Shown here one piece after another: positions 17,345 to 26,210 of a stretch of 64,000 nucleotides of DNA. A program made the translations under genes and the position numbers. The notes under the pieces were generated by a model, which saw only the letters and a program-made list of their open reading frames with translations, was not told where the DNA came from and made no database searches. Position 1 is the stretch's first letter, and the number at the start of each line of letters is the position of its first letter. This DNA is from G958296245 sp965262055 (GTDB lineage: Bacteria > Chloroflexota > Dehalococcoidia > Lucifugimonadales > G958296245): contig CBDHEI010000002.1 in assembly GCA_965262055.1 (NCBI GenBank), forward strand, positions 2,604,001-2,668,000. Direction: 5' to 3'.

Positions 17345-18556
17345 TCAGAGCCAGCGGAGGCTCTTCGAGCGCGCCTTCTCCGAGGTGAAGACGGGCAGGC
17401 CACCGCGTTGCAGCGCTCCGTTCACCATCTCGCCGAAGTAGCGGCGGTCGGCGCCTGTAACCACGGCCTGCTCGTGGGCCTCCATGAGCGCGACGGGGTA
17501 GCCACGGCCCCTGGCGCACTGGTCGATGATCAGCGCGTGGACGAGGTCCAGCAGGTCCGGTCTGTCGGCTACCCAGGAGGGCACCTCGACGCGGCCAATC
17601 TCCTCCCCTGCGTGGACGTAGAAGAAGGCGACGCCTGTGCCCATGTAGTATTGCTCGACGGCCGTCGAGCCCGTAGCGAACATGGCTGACCGTTCGCCCG
17701 GCTCCAGGGTGCGCGCGAAGATGTCGCGGTCCCTTACGCCGCCCACGCAACTGTCGCAGGGCTCGCGGCCAGGGCCATAGAAACTGCACCGGTAGCTGCC
17801 GCCTTCCAACTCGTATGGGCACGTCGCGGCGCGGATGCCTGAGACGACCTCGGCGCTGCCCGGGAGGCTGACGTAGCCTGCGACGGCCAGCGCGCGTGAG
17901 CGGGCCATCTCCTCGAGCTCTTCCAGCGCGCGGACGAAGCCTTGCTCCACCAGCTCCCTGAGCACGAAGTCCTGGTTCAGCGCGCCGACGAGGCCGAGCA
18001 TGATGAGTGAGCCGTCTACGAGCGCCAGGGTAGGGAGGTCTGGAGGGAGTTGTTTCACGGCTTTAACGAGCGCGCGCATCTCCTCCACTGTGCGCTTGGC
18101 GCCCAGCACCGCGTCCTCTATGGGCTGCTGGCGGTAAGAGCCGGGGTCGCTTATCACTAGCTCGTCGTCGGCGGCATAGAGCGTGGGTTGGCTGGTGAGG
18201 AGGGCGTCCGGTTGCGAGCCGTAGGTGAGGACGGCGAGGCCAGTGTTTATCAGGAAGCACCGGGCGGCCATGTGGCGGTCGACGTCGATGTGGGAGCCGT
18301 CGGCGGCGGCCACGGTGAAGTCGGGTGGGACTTGGGGGGGCGTATGGCGGGAGGTTGGGGGCTCCAGGAGCTCAGGCATCGGGCCTGAGGCCTCGCTCCC
18401 GCGCCGCTGCCTCAGATTCTCGTACTCGTCGGGGTCGATGCGGGCAAGCGCTTCGAGGGCACGGCCCACGCGCAACTCAGCCTCGCCTCGCCGCGACGAT
18501 AGGGCGCGCGACATGTCCTCTATCTGCGTGACGGTGCGGGCGAGATCGAGCGCCAT
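17345..18556 (-). CDS. nurA: NurA-domain nuclease
   Basis: A 403-residue NurA-type 5'-3' DNA nuclease. Metal-binding acidic residues sit in VAAADGSHIDVDRH (about residue 102), in LALVDGSLIM and in the C-terminal YPVALMEAHEQAVVTGADRRYF region, as in the NurA RNase H-like fold. A cysteine cluster (CPYELEGG...C...CDSC, about residues 255-285) is an insertion that could bind zinc or an Fe-S cluster. It begins 9 nt after selB and is followed by a small ORF, the HAS-barrel gene and herA. NurA with HerA resects DNA ends in archaea. Confidence 0.85.
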   Translation of the reverse strand: MALDLARTVTQIEDMSRALSSRRGEAELRVGRALEALARIDPDEYENLRQRRGSEASGPMPELLEPPTSRHTPPQVPPDFTVAAADGSHIDVDRHMAARCFLINTGLAVLTYGSQPDALLTSQPTLYAADDELVISDPGSYRQQPIEDAVLGAKRTVEEMRALVKAVKQLPPDLPTLALVDGSLIMLGLVGALNQDFVLRELVEQGFVRALEELEEMARSRALAVAGYVSLPGSAEVVSGIRAATCPYELEGGSYRCSFYGPGREPCDSCVGGVRDRDIFARTLEPGERSAMFATGSTAVEQYYMGTGVAFFYVHAGEEIGRVEVPSWVADRPDLLDLVHALIIDQCARGRGYPVALMEAHEQAVVTGADRRYFGEMVNGALQRGGLPVFTSEKARSKSLRWL

Positions 18557-18565
18557 GGTTAGTGT

Positions 18566-20428
18566 CTACCTGAGGACGCGGGCGTCGCCCACGCGGCGGG
18601 TGACTCCCTGCTGGTCGAGGTGATCGAGCAGGGAGATGGCGTACTTGCGGCTGGTGTCGAGCATGTCCCTAACGTCGGCCACGGTGACCTGGCCGCGCTC
18701 GCCGGCGAAGGTGGAGATGCGGTCGGTCATCTCGGCATAGGCTTTGGATGTGAATACGACCGTTTCGCTGACCCTGACGACCTTCCCTTCGTCGGCGAGC
18801 ATGGTGACGAGCTCAGGCTCCAAGAGGTCGTCGGTAGGGGGAGAGTAGGGCGCCGAGGCGAGCAGCTCGACATAACGTTGCGCGGCGGCGACCTGGGCTG
18901 GCGACGGCCTCGGTGTGTGGCCGGGGCGGTGTACGAGCGAGTCGCGCTCTGCCAGTACGCCGCTCTCCGCCAGCCGCGGCATGGCCTGGCTGAAGAGCTG
19001 TGGCCCCAGCTTGAGGCGGCTGCGCAGCTCCTCCCTGGGCGCGCCCGGACGCAACGGATGGCTGGTGTGGTAGGCGTCCAGGAATGCCGTCGCTCTCCCT
19101 GCCAGGTCGGCCCAGCCGGAGGCGGTGTAGACGGCCTCTCCCTTTGCGAAGGAGCCGTTGCCGAGTGCTACAATCAGCCCCTCTGCGGCCATTTGGCGAA
19201 GCTCGGCGCGGGCGGCGGAGGGCTCCATGTTAGCGCGGTTGCTCAGGGCCTCGGGCTCGGCTGGCTCGGATGCCTCGATGCTCTTGAGGAGCACGTCCCT
19301 ATCGGAGCCCTGGAGCATGAGCTCAAGCCGATCCAGGATAGGGGAGTGCCGGCGCCGGTGGCGCTTGGCGTGCAGCTCGACGATATTGCCTCCGCCGAGG
19401 GTGGTCTGGTTGGAGCGTATTACGAAGCAGTCGCCCTTGACGACGGCGATGGGCTGTTCGGTCTTGATCTGCGCCCAAGCGTCGGCGCCGGGCTCGAGCC
19501 GGTCCTGGTCGAGCAGCCGCAGCCTGCCGACGGCCTCGCTGCTCCCGGTGTGCACCGTGACGAACATGTTGTGCCTCACCGCGCGCGGGGCGTCTGGGAT
19601 GACGCGGAGATGGACGTCCATCGCGTCCGTGGGGCGCAGCCAGCCGGGCGTCGTGAGCACGTCGCCCCTCGCGACGGCTGACGGGGCGATGCCCGCGAGG
19701 TTTGCCGCGGTGCGGCGGCCCGGCGGGACGCTATCCAGCTTGTGCTTGTGCGACTGGAGTCCGCGGATGCGGCTACGGTGACCCGACGGCACGAGCTCCA
19801 CCTCCTGTCCCACTGAGACGCTGCCGTCGATCAGGGTGCCTGTGACCACCGTGCCGAAGCCGGACATGCTGAAGGACCGGTCTATGGGCAGGCGGGGACG
19901 GCCCAAGTCCTTGCGGCTGTCGGTCTCCTGGAGCTGGGAGTCGATGGCGCTGACCAGATCGTCGAGGCCGTCTCCTGTGGCCGCCGACACGGGGACCATC
20001 GTGGAGCCGTCCAAGGTGGTGCCTTCAAGGGCGTCCTCCACGTCGGCCATTACGAGCTCGAGCCAGGCGTCATCTACGAGATCGCGCTTGGTTATGGCGA
20101 CGAGGCCGCGCCGGACGGAAAGCAGATCGAGGATGGCGAGGTGCTCACGGGTCTGAGGCATGACCGACTCGTCGGCGGCGACCACCAGGAGGGCGAGGTC
20201 GATACCGCTTACGCCAGCGAGCATGTTGCTGACGAAGCGCTCGTGGCCGGGGACGTCGACGATGCTGGTCTCCTTGCCGCTGGGCAGGGTGAGCCAGGCG
20301 AAGCCGAGGTCTATGGTGAGGCCGCGCTCCTTCTCCTCGATAAGGCGGTCCGGGTCGATACCGGTCATGGCCTGAACGAGGGTCGACTTACCATGGTCGA
20401 CGTGGCCGGCTGTGGCGATTACGTACAT
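18566..20428 (-). CDS. selB: Selenocysteine-specific elongation factor SelB
   Basis: A 620-residue translational GTPase that delivers selenocysteinyl-tRNA to in-frame UGA codons. G1 is GHVDHGKS (8-15), followed by ERGLTIDLGFAWL (G2), DVPGHERF (G3) and TKRDLVDD (G4). Domains II-III are followed by the C-terminal winged-helix repeats that read the SECIS hairpin, ending SLLDHLDQQGVTRRVGDARVLR. It is the first gene of the run with nurA/herA. No selA, selD or Sec-tRNA gene is present in the window. At least one selenoprotein gene is (58566-60209), so the factor has a visible client here. Confidence 0.95.
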   Translation of the reverse strand: MYVIATAGHVDHGKSTLVQAMTGIDPDRLIEEKERGLTIDLGFAWLTLPSGKETSIVDVPGHERFVSNMLAGVSGIDLALLVVAADESVMPQTREHLAILDLLSVRRGLVAITKRDLVDDAWLELVMADVEDALEGTTLDGSTMVPVSAATGDGLDDLVSAIDSQLQETDSRKDLGRPRLPIDRSFSMSGFGTVVTGTLIDGSVSVGQEVELVPSGHRSRIRGLQSHKHKLDSVPPGRRTAANLAGIAPSAVARGDVLTTPGWLRPTDAMDVHLRVIPDAPRAVRHNMFVTVHTGSSEAVGRLRLLDQDRLEPGADAWAQIKTEQPIAVVKGDCFVIRSNQTTLGGGNIVELHAKRHRRRHSPILDRLELMLQGSDRDVLLKSIEASEPAEPEALSNRANMEPSAARAELRQMAAEGLIVALGNGSFAKGEAVYTASGWADLAGRATAFLDAYHTSHPLRPGAPREELRSRLKLGPQLFSQAMPRLAESGVLAERDSLVHRPGHTPRPSPAQVAAAQRYVELLASAPYSPPTDDLLEPELVTMLADEGKVVRVSETVVFTSKAYAEMTDRISTFAGERGQVTVADVRDMLDTSRKYAISLLDHLDQQGVTRRVGDARVLR

Positions 20429-20504
20429 GTGGGGGCGACCTCGTGCTACGAGCCCAGAATAGCACAGACCCCTTCGAGGCGGTACGGCGGGCCGGTGTCC
20501 GGGG

Positions 20505-21716
20505 CTACACGAACCGGCTGAAGACCTCGTTTCCGAGGAGGCGCCCGCGCGCCGTCAGGGTGACGGCGCCGTTCGAGGTGTGGAGCAGGCCCACGTTGGT
20601 CAGGTCGTCCAAGGTGGGGCCGTAAACGCTGCGCAGCGTCGCGCCGAAGCGGGCGGCGAAGGCGTCGTGGGAGACCCCGGCGCTCAGGCGGAGACCCAGC
20701 ATCAGGGTCTCGTCCATTGCCGTCTTGCGGTCTACGACTTCCACGCCGTCCACGACGGGCACTCCGGCGATCACGGCGGCGGGAGTAGCGTCGGAACCGT
20801 TCCGGTGGAGGGGTGCGCAGCCGGTGAGACGGTGGATGTAGTCCCTCGGCGACGTGAGGTTGGCGAACCTACAGCCGGCTAGGTACGAGTGCGCGCCCGG
20901 CCCAACGCCCAGATAGGGTTGGTTAAGCCAGTAGGTCAGGTTGTGGCGGCTTTCGCGCCCCGGCAGGGCCCAGTTGGAGATCTCGTAGTGGCGGTAGCCG
21001 GCGGCCTCCATGACGCTCTCGATGTGCTCGTACATGTCGGCTGCCAGGTCGGGGTCGGGCTCGGCGACCTGGCCGAGCTCTACGCGCCGGTGCATCGGCG
21101 TGCCGGTCTCCAGCGTAAGGCAGTAGGTGGACAGGTGCTCGGGTTCGAGCTCCAACGCCTGCTCCAGTGTCGCCTGCCACTCGACGAGGGTCTGGTCCGG
21201 GAGGCCGTACATCAGGTCGATGCTGAGGTTCGCGAAGCCCGCGCTTCTGGCAGCCTTCACCGCGTCACTAGCTTGGGCCGCGTCGTGGCGGCGTCCCAAG
21301 GCGGTCAGGTGGCGGTCGTCGAAGGACTGGACGCCGATGCTGATCCGGTTGAAGCCGCACTCCAGCCAGGCGGCGAGCTTTGCGTCGTGGAGGTCGTCGG
21401 GGTTGGCTTCCAGGGTGGTCTCGGCATTCGGGTCCAGTGCGAAGGCGTCTCCGACCGAGGCCATCACGGCGCGGATGTCATCAGCGGGGAGGTAGGACGG
21501 CGTGCCTCCACCGAAGAAGACGGTGCCGACCGGCGCGCGGCCCGTCAGCCTGCCCCAGAGGCCGATCTCGCGCTGCAGCGCCTCGGCGTAGCCGGGCATC
21601 AGCGGCTCTATACCAGCATAGGTGTTGAAGTCGCAGTACGGGCACTTGGTCTCGCAGAACGGGACGTGCAGGTACAGCGCGATAGGGATGTCTGTATGGA
21701 GAGCGGTTGCGGGCAT
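20505..21716 (-). CDS. hemW: Radical SAM protein HemW (CPO-like heme chaperone)
   Basis: A 403-residue radical SAM protein. The 4Fe-4S motif is CETKCPYC (Cys21, Cys25, Cys28), within LHVPFC. Later marks are GGGTPSYL, NRISIGVQSFDD and DLMYGLPDQT, all typical of HemW/HemN-like proteins. HemW-type proteins lack the extended N-terminus of true coproporphyrinogen dehydrogenase (HemN); this one starts directly at the barrel, so the heme-chaperone assignment is preferred. A TAGACT box lies 6 nt before the ATG. Confidence 0.88.
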   Translation of the reverse strand: MPATALHTDIPIALYLHVPFCETKCPYCDFNTYAGIEPLMPGYAEALQREIGLWGRLTGRAPVGTVFFGGGTPSYLPADDIRAVMASVGDAFALDPNAETTLEANPDDLHDAKLAAWLECGFNRISIGVQSFDDRHLTALGRRHDAAQASDAVKAARSAGFANLSIDLMYGLPDQTLVEWQATLEQALELEPEHLSTYCLTLETGTPMHRRVELGQVAEPDPDLAADMYEHIESVMEAAGYRHYEISNWALPGRESRHNLTYWLNQPYLGVGPGAHSYLAGCRFANLTSPRDYIHRLTGCAPLHRNGSDATPAAVIAGVPVVDGVEVVDRKTAMDETLMLGLRLSAGVSHDAFAARFGATLRSVYGPTLDDLTNVGLLHTSNGAVTLTARGRLLGNEVFSRFV

Positions 21717-21722
21717 GGCGCT

Positions 21723-21728
21723 AGTCTA
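21723..21728 (-). promoter_or_regulatory. Candidate leaderless promoter of hemW
   Basis: On the minus strand TAGACT ends 6 nt before the hemW ATG. TTGAGT, a fair -35 hexamer, lies 15 nt further upstream. There is no ribosome site, so the transcript would start at or very near the start codon. Confidence 0.45.
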
Positions 21729-21795
21729 GATGCCGGGCGGTGTACTCAATGGCCGGTGTTGGCTCCATCTCGTGGGAAACCGTGTTGACCTTAAG

Positions 21796-23506
21796 CCCGA
21801 ATCCACCGAAGGAGGGCCTTGGGGACAGCCCTTGAAGAAGCGAGAGGGTGCCCCATGAATCTGGGATAATGGTTTTGTAACAGCAAACCGACCCCAGAAC
21901 AAGGAGCACCCAATAGATGCTACCACGCAACCACCCCGACCGCATCCGTGTCTCTTTCGACGACCACCGCCTGGTGGGCAATGCCGGGCTGCTCCTTCCG
22001 GCCACCCTCGCCCAGCACCTGGGCCTGCGGGAACTCGTCGACCATCACCTCGATCTGGGCGTCGCGCCGGGGCGGGCCAACACGGGGGACAAGATACTGA
22101 CGCTGGTCGCTTCCGCGCTGGCTGGCGGCGACTGCATCGACGACGCCGATGCGCTGCGCGCCGGTGGGACGGCTCGCATCCTGGGCGGCACGATCAAGGC
22201 GCCATCCACCCTGGGCACCTTCCTGCGCAGTTTTCGCTGGGGCCACGTCCGTCAACTGGACCGGGTGAGCCGGGAGCTGCTGGCCCAGGCCTGGGCGGCT
22301 GGGGCCGGACCCAGCGACGCACCGTTCACCATCGACCTTGATTCGACGATCTGCGAGACCTACGGACTGGCCAAGGAGGGCGCCCGCCACCACGGCTATA
22401 CCGGCAAGCGGGGCTATCACCCGCTGCTGGCCATTGCCGCCGGAACCGGCGACGTGCTGATGGCCCGGCTGCGTGAGGGCCGCGCCAACACCGCCCGCGG
22501 CGCCGCCCACTTCCTGCGGGAAACGGTGGGGCGGGTGCGCTACGGCGGGGCCAGGGGACAACTCACAGTGCGGGCCGACAGCGGCTTCTACACCCATAGC
22601 GTGGTCGCCGTCTGCCGCAAGCTGGACGTGCGCTTCTCCATCGCCATCCGCCAGCACAAAAGCCTGCACAATCTCATCGAGGCGATACCCGAGGATGCCT
22701 GGACGCCGGTTCCCTACTGGATGGACGGCGCCGCCGATGTGGCCGAGATTACCTATACCCCCTTCCAGAGTGAGCCCGACGCCGCGCCGGTACGGCTCAT
22801 CGTGCGGCGGGTGAAGCCCACGCCCGGTTCCCAACTGGCCCTCTTCGCCACCTACAGCTATCACGGCTTCATCACCGACCGGGACGGGGAGACCCTGGAA
22901 CTGGAGGCCGACCACCGCCGCCACGCCGAGATCGAGAATGCCATCCGAGACCTGAAGTACGGCGTCGGACTCAACCATCTCCCCTCGGGCCGCTTCGCCG
23001 CCAACGCCGCCTGGCTGGCGGTCCAGGTGATGGCCCACAACCTGGCCCGCTGGACAGCCCGCATCGGCCTGGGTGAGCAGACCGTGACCACCAAGACCCT
23101 CCGGCGGCGGTTCTTCTCCCTCGCCGGACGAATCACCCGCTCGGCCCGCCGCCTCACCCTCCATCTTCCCAAGAACTGGCCGTGGCAGGAGAAGGTCAGT
23201 CGCGCCCTGGCTCGATTGCGAGCCCTGCCATTGCCTGCCTGACGGCGCCGTCGGTGACCGAGCTACCCACCGCACAACCGAAGGTCCCCGCAAACTCGCG
23301 CCACCCTGGCCCGCGAGAGTTCCCTGCTGTGTATTCTCTCACCATCCCGCGCATCGCAGTCCCCGCAGACGGCCATAGGGACCCTGTGCGGCAACTGAAG
23401 ACCGTCCGCCGCCCTCCCATCTACCCCAATGGAGCCCAGGCCATCTCGCCTGCAGCTCCCTCACCCCCCTTTCGCTGTCCTCACGCCGTCCATCGGTGGA
23501 TTCGGG
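21796..23506 (+). mobile_element. IS1380-family insertion sequence, copy 1 (complete)
   Basis: A 1711-bp element. Ends are the inverted repeat CCCGAATCCACCGA, perfect for 14 bp and then imperfect. It is flanked by a 5-bp direct repeat TTAAG (21791-21795 and 23507-23511), the expected target duplication. One transposase gene fills the middle. Its near-twin lies inverted at 47135-48839. The intact ends and duplication indicate a recent insertion, between hemW and a toxin-antitoxin-like pair. Confidence 0.9.
21917..23242 (+). CDS. IS1380-family transposase (copy 1)
   Basis: A 441-residue DDE transposase. Acidic residues fitting the catalytic triad are in FTIDLDSTICETYG, in LTVRADSGFYTHS and in RRHAEIENAIRDLKYGVGLNHLPSG. 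The C-terminus is arginine-rich (TLRRRFFSLAGRITRSARRLTLHLP). It is full length and uninterrupted, and differs from the second copy at scattered residues only. Transposes its own element by binding the CCCGAATCCACCGA ends. Confidence 0.93.
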   Translation: MLPRNHPDRIRVSFDDHRLVGNAGLLLPATLAQHLGLRELVDHHLDLGVAPGRANTGDKILTLVASALAGGDCIDDADALRAGGTARILGGTIKAPSTLGTFLRSFRWGHVRQLDRVSRELLAQAWAAGAGPSDAPFTIDLDSTICETYGLAKEGARHHGYTGKRGYHPLLAIAAGTGDVLMARLREGRANTARGAAHFLRETVGRVRYGGARGQLTVRADSGFYTHSVVAVCRKLDVRFSIAIRQHKSLHNLIEAIPEDAWTPVPYWMDGAADVAEITYTPFQSEPDAAPVRLIVRRVKPTPGSQLALFATYSYHGFITDRDGETLELEADHRRHAEIENAIRDLKYGVGLNHLPSGRFAANAAWLAVQVMAHNLARWTARIGLGEQTVTTKTLRRRFFSLAGRITRSARRLTLHLPKNWPWQEKVSRALARLRALPLPA

Positions 23507-23661
23507 TTAAGACCCCGGCGGCTGCTCGGCGTCCACGCCTACCGAGACGAGCACAGGTCTGCGGATGCTGACCATCTCTGCGTCGTTCAAGGCAAGCTGG
23601 CGGCGTATGATCCGGTCATACCGGACACTGTGTGACGGGTCTAGCTCGCCAGTGTCCCAGG

Positions 23662-24159
23662 TTACACTTCATTGTCTATCAGCAACTGGGATGCCGGACG
23701 TCTTAGGGCGTTGGCTAGGGATGTGAGGGTCTCGAGCCGGGGTAGCTGCTCGCCGTTCTCGATGCGGACGAGCGTTACGCGGCTGATCTTTGCCGCGCCG
23801 GCGAGTTGCTCCTGTGTCATGCGCGCCTCCTTGCGGAGGCTGCGGACACGGCGGCCCATGGCACTTTTGCCATGGGCCGCCGTGGCTTCCGCCCCGGCTC
23901 GGTAGGAGGGGTCGCAGTAGTGGCGGGCGAAGTCCCAGGGGATGTCCACAGGCTCGCCCTCAGCCGGTAGGAGGACGAGCTCGTGGGGGCTGGGCAGCTC
24001 GACGCCCGCAATCTGCTTGCCGTTGATTCCACGGATGTCACCGAACGGGATCACCCCGGCGCGTCCATCGGCGAACGTGATTTCGACGCCATCTGCAAGT
24101 ACGCGCGCAGAGTTCATCAACCGGGCGGCGTTCTTCACCATCGTTTCAAGAATAGTCAC
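23662..24159 (-). CDS. DUF2442 + XRE helix-turn-helix protein
   Basis: A 165-residue fusion. The N-terminal ~85 residues are a DUF2442 domain (VEITFADGRAGVIPFGDIRGI). The C-terminal part is an XRE/Cro-type HTH (VRSLRKEARMTQEQLAGAAKISRVTLVRIENGEQLPRLETLTSLANAL). It starts with GTG directly after the stop of the DUF4160 gene, so the two are coupled. DUF4160/DUF2442 pairs are usually regarded as toxin-antitoxin-like modules; here the HTH would provide autoregulation. Confidence 0.85.
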   Translation of the reverse strand: MTILETMVKNAARLMNSARVLADGVEITFADGRAGVIPFGDIRGINGKQIAGVELPSPHELVLLPAEGEPVDIPWDFARHYCDPSYRAGAEATAAHGKSAMGRRVRSLRKEARMTQEQLAGAAKISRVTLVRIENGEQLPRLETLTSLANALRRPASQLLIDNEV

Positions 24160-24399
24160 TTACCGCCTTCCGTGTATACGCTCCCATGTACACACTATCT
24201 CGACGGCATGTTTGCGATAGGCATCCCTGATGGCGCGTCGGACACCAACCGGAGGGGAGTCCATGAACTCTCCTCCATACAACCCGATGCGACATAGGCT
24301 CTCGCTGCCAACATATACATGCACATGGGGAGGCTCGTACGGCAACTCGTTGGTGTGTATCCTGAACCGGAACGGCCCTTCTACAACCACTGTCGGCAT
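24160..24399 (-). CDS. DUF4160 protein
   Basis: A 79-residue DUF4160 protein, with the family pattern FRIHTNELPYEPPHVHVYVG and the closing VEIVCTWERIHG. The histidines in PPHVHVY are the most conserved feature of the family. It heads a two-gene unit with the DUF2442-XRE gene that begins at the next base. Its own promoter can be seen at the 3' end of glyS. Function is unproven; context suggests an addiction-type module. Confidence 0.85.
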   Translation of the reverse strand: MPTVVVEGPFRFRIHTNELPYEPPHVHVYVGSESLCRIGLYGGEFMDSPPVGVRRAIRDAYRKHAVEIVCTWERIHGRR

Positions 24400-24414
24400 T
24401 GGGTTCTCAATTAA

Positions 24415-24441
24415 AGTATAGTTTGCGATACATCAAGTCAA
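24415..24441 (-). promoter_or_regulatory. Promoter of the DUF4160 unit, inside the end of glyS
   Basis: On the minus strand TTGACT (24436-24441) and TATACT (24415-24420) are separated by 15 nt and precede the DUF4160 ATG by 15 nt. The -35 lies within the last codons of glyS, so the module is probably transcribed independently of the synthetase. Confidence 0.5.
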
Positions 24442-25773
24442 GACCCTCCCGCGCAGCTCCTCGACTAGGCTGGCTAATGGCACCCGGTCCTGGGCCATGG
24501 TGTCGCGGTCGCGGATGGTGACGGCGTGGTCGTCGAGGGTGTCGAAGTCTACGGTGACGCAGAGGGGGGTGCCTACTTCGTCCTGGCGGCGGTAGCGTCG
24601 GCCGATGCTCTGTGCGTCGTCGTACTGGACGAGGCCGTTGATGGCGCCGGAGCGCCGGACGAGGTCGTGGACCTCGCGGGCGGTGGGCGCGAGGCGCTCG
24701 TTGCGACTGAGCGGGAGGATGGCGACCTTGACGGGCGCAAGCGCGGGGTGGAGCTTGAGGACCACGCGGGTCTCAGGCTTGCCCCTAGCGCCGACGGTCT
24801 CCTCCTCGGTGTAGGCGTCCACCAAGAAAGACATGACGGCGCGGTCTACGCCTGCGGACGGTTCGATCACGAATGGGGTGACGTGCTCGCGGGTGGTGTC
24901 GTCGAAGTAGGCCAGGGCCTCACCGCTGCGGTCCGAGTGGGCGCGCAGGTCGAAGTCGGTGCGGTTAGCGATGCCCTGGATCTCCGCCCAGCCCCATGGG
25001 AAGCGGTACTCGACGTCCGTGGTGGCTTTCGAGTAGTGGGAGAGCTCGTCGGGGTCGTGTGGCCGCAGGCGCAGGCGGTCCTCGTGGATACCGAGCGTGG
25101 AGTACCAGCTCACGCACTCCCGGACCCACGTCTCGTGCCACTCCTCGTCCTGACCGGGCTCCACGAAAAACTCGATCTCCATCATCTCGAACTCGCGGGT
25201 GCGGAATATGAAGTTGCCGGTGGTGATCTCGTTGCGGAAGGCCTTGCCGATCTGCGCGATGCCGAAGGGGGGCCTGCGGCGGGTGGCGGTGACGACGTTG
25301 TTGAAGTTTACGAAGATGCCCTGGGCGGTCTCAGGCCTGAGGAAGGTAAGGCTGCTGTCGTCCTGGACGGGTCCGAGGCTGGTGGTGAGCATCTGGTTGA
25401 AGTGACGAGGCTCGGTGAGCTCGCCGCCGCAGTTGGGGCAGCCGCGCTCTTCGAGCTGGTCCTCGCGCCAGCGCATGTGGCAATTCCGGCACTCGACGAG
25501 CGGGTCCGAGAAGTGGTCGGCGTGGCCGCTGGCCCGCCACACGTCCGGATGCATCAGGATGGAGGCGTCCAGGCCGACCATGTCGTTGCGGCCCCAGACG
25601 AAGTGCTTCCACCAGGCGCTCTTGACGTTGTTCTTGAGCTCGACGCCCAGGGGTCCGTAGTCCCAGGTGCTGGCTAGGCCGCCGTATATCTCGCTGCTCT
25701 GGAACAGGAAGCCGCGCCGCTTGCACAGCGACGTTAGGGTGGTCAGGTCTACCTTAGATGCCGTGTCTGTCAT
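24433..25773 (-). CDS. glyS: Glycyl-tRNA synthetase, single-chain alpha2 type
   Basis: A 446-residue class II aminoacyl-tRNA synthetase that charges tRNA-Gly. Motif 1 region WDYGPLGVELKNN, motif 2 FRNEITTGNFIFRTREFEMMEIEFF and the motif 3 region with MSFLVDAY are all present. A zinc-type insertion with CRNCHMRW and CPNCGG lies near residues 95-120. The C-terminal anticodon-binding domain ends in LVEELRGRVLT. This is the eukaryote-like single-chain (GlyQS) enzyme rather than the alpha2beta2 one. Confidence 0.95.
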   Translation of the reverse strand: MTDTASKVDLTTLTSLCKRRGFLFQSSEIYGGLASTWDYGPLGVELKNNVKSAWWKHFVWGRNDMVGLDASILMHPDVWRASGHADHFSDPLVECRNCHMRWREDQLEERGCPNCGGELTEPRHFNQMLTTSLGPVQDDSSLTFLRPETAQGIFVNFNNVVTATRRRPPFGIAQIGKAFRNEITTGNFIFRTREFEMMEIEFFVEPGQDEEWHETWVRECVSWYSTLGIHEDRLRLRPHDPDELSHYSKATTDVEYRFPWGWAEIQGIANRTDFDLRAHSDRSGEALAYFDDTTREHVTPFVIEPSAGVDRAVMSFLVDAYTEEETVGARGKPETRVVLKLHPALAPVKVAILPLSRNERLAPTAREVHDLVRRSGAINGLVQYDDAQSIGRRYRRQDEVGTPLCVTVDFDTLDDHAVTIRDRDTMAQDRVPLASLVEELRGRVLT

Positions 25774-25955
25774 TGTAGCCTCGGGTGGTCGAAGTTAGGG
25801 CAGGGTAGCAAGGAAGGTTGAAGGAAGTCAAAGAACCGGACGAAGGTAGCTCCGCTCGGCTGTGGTGCGGAGAACGCCCCTCAAAGTCCTAGGCTTGGGT
25901 ACGATAGCATGTAAGTGTGATGGGCATACTGTAGTCAACATCAGGGTTGGAGCCA

Positions 25956-26210
25956 ATGGAGATGAAGCGCACACGGGTACAACTGGACGAGGCAACCTAT
26001 GTACTGGCCAAACGGAGGGCCTCTGCGGAGAACAAGTCGCTGGACGCCGTTATCAGAGAGGCCGTGACGCAGTGCCTTACGTCCCCGTCCGGTCGTCCGG
26101 CAGGGCTGGAAGGCTTCACCTTCATAGGGTCGGGCCGGTCCGATTCCAAGGGGCCTCGCCTGCTGTCAGAGCGTCACGACGAGGCGTTGGCCGAGGACTT
26201 CGCCGAGTGA
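25956..26210 (+). CDS. Ribbon-helix-helix antitoxin
   Basis: An 84-residue RHH protein: the beta strand and helices read MKRTRVQLDEATYVLAKRRASAENKSLDAVIREAV. The C-terminal tail, FIGSGRSDSKGPRLLSERHDEALAEDF, is typical of antitoxins of VapC-type toxins. Two ATGs two codons apart can serve as start; a GGAG precedes both. Its stop overlaps the GTG of a decayed PIN gene, so it is an orphan antitoxin now. Confidence 0.8.
   Translation: MEMKRTRVQLDEATYVLAKRRASAENKSLDAVIREAVTQCLTSPSGRPAGLEGFTFIGSGRSDSKGPRLLSERHDEALAEDFAE

Noticed and set aside
21920..23293. Antisense frames of the two IS1380 transposases (also 47231-48580)
   Set aside because: Both mirror the transposase codons and share similarity only because the two IS copies are alike.
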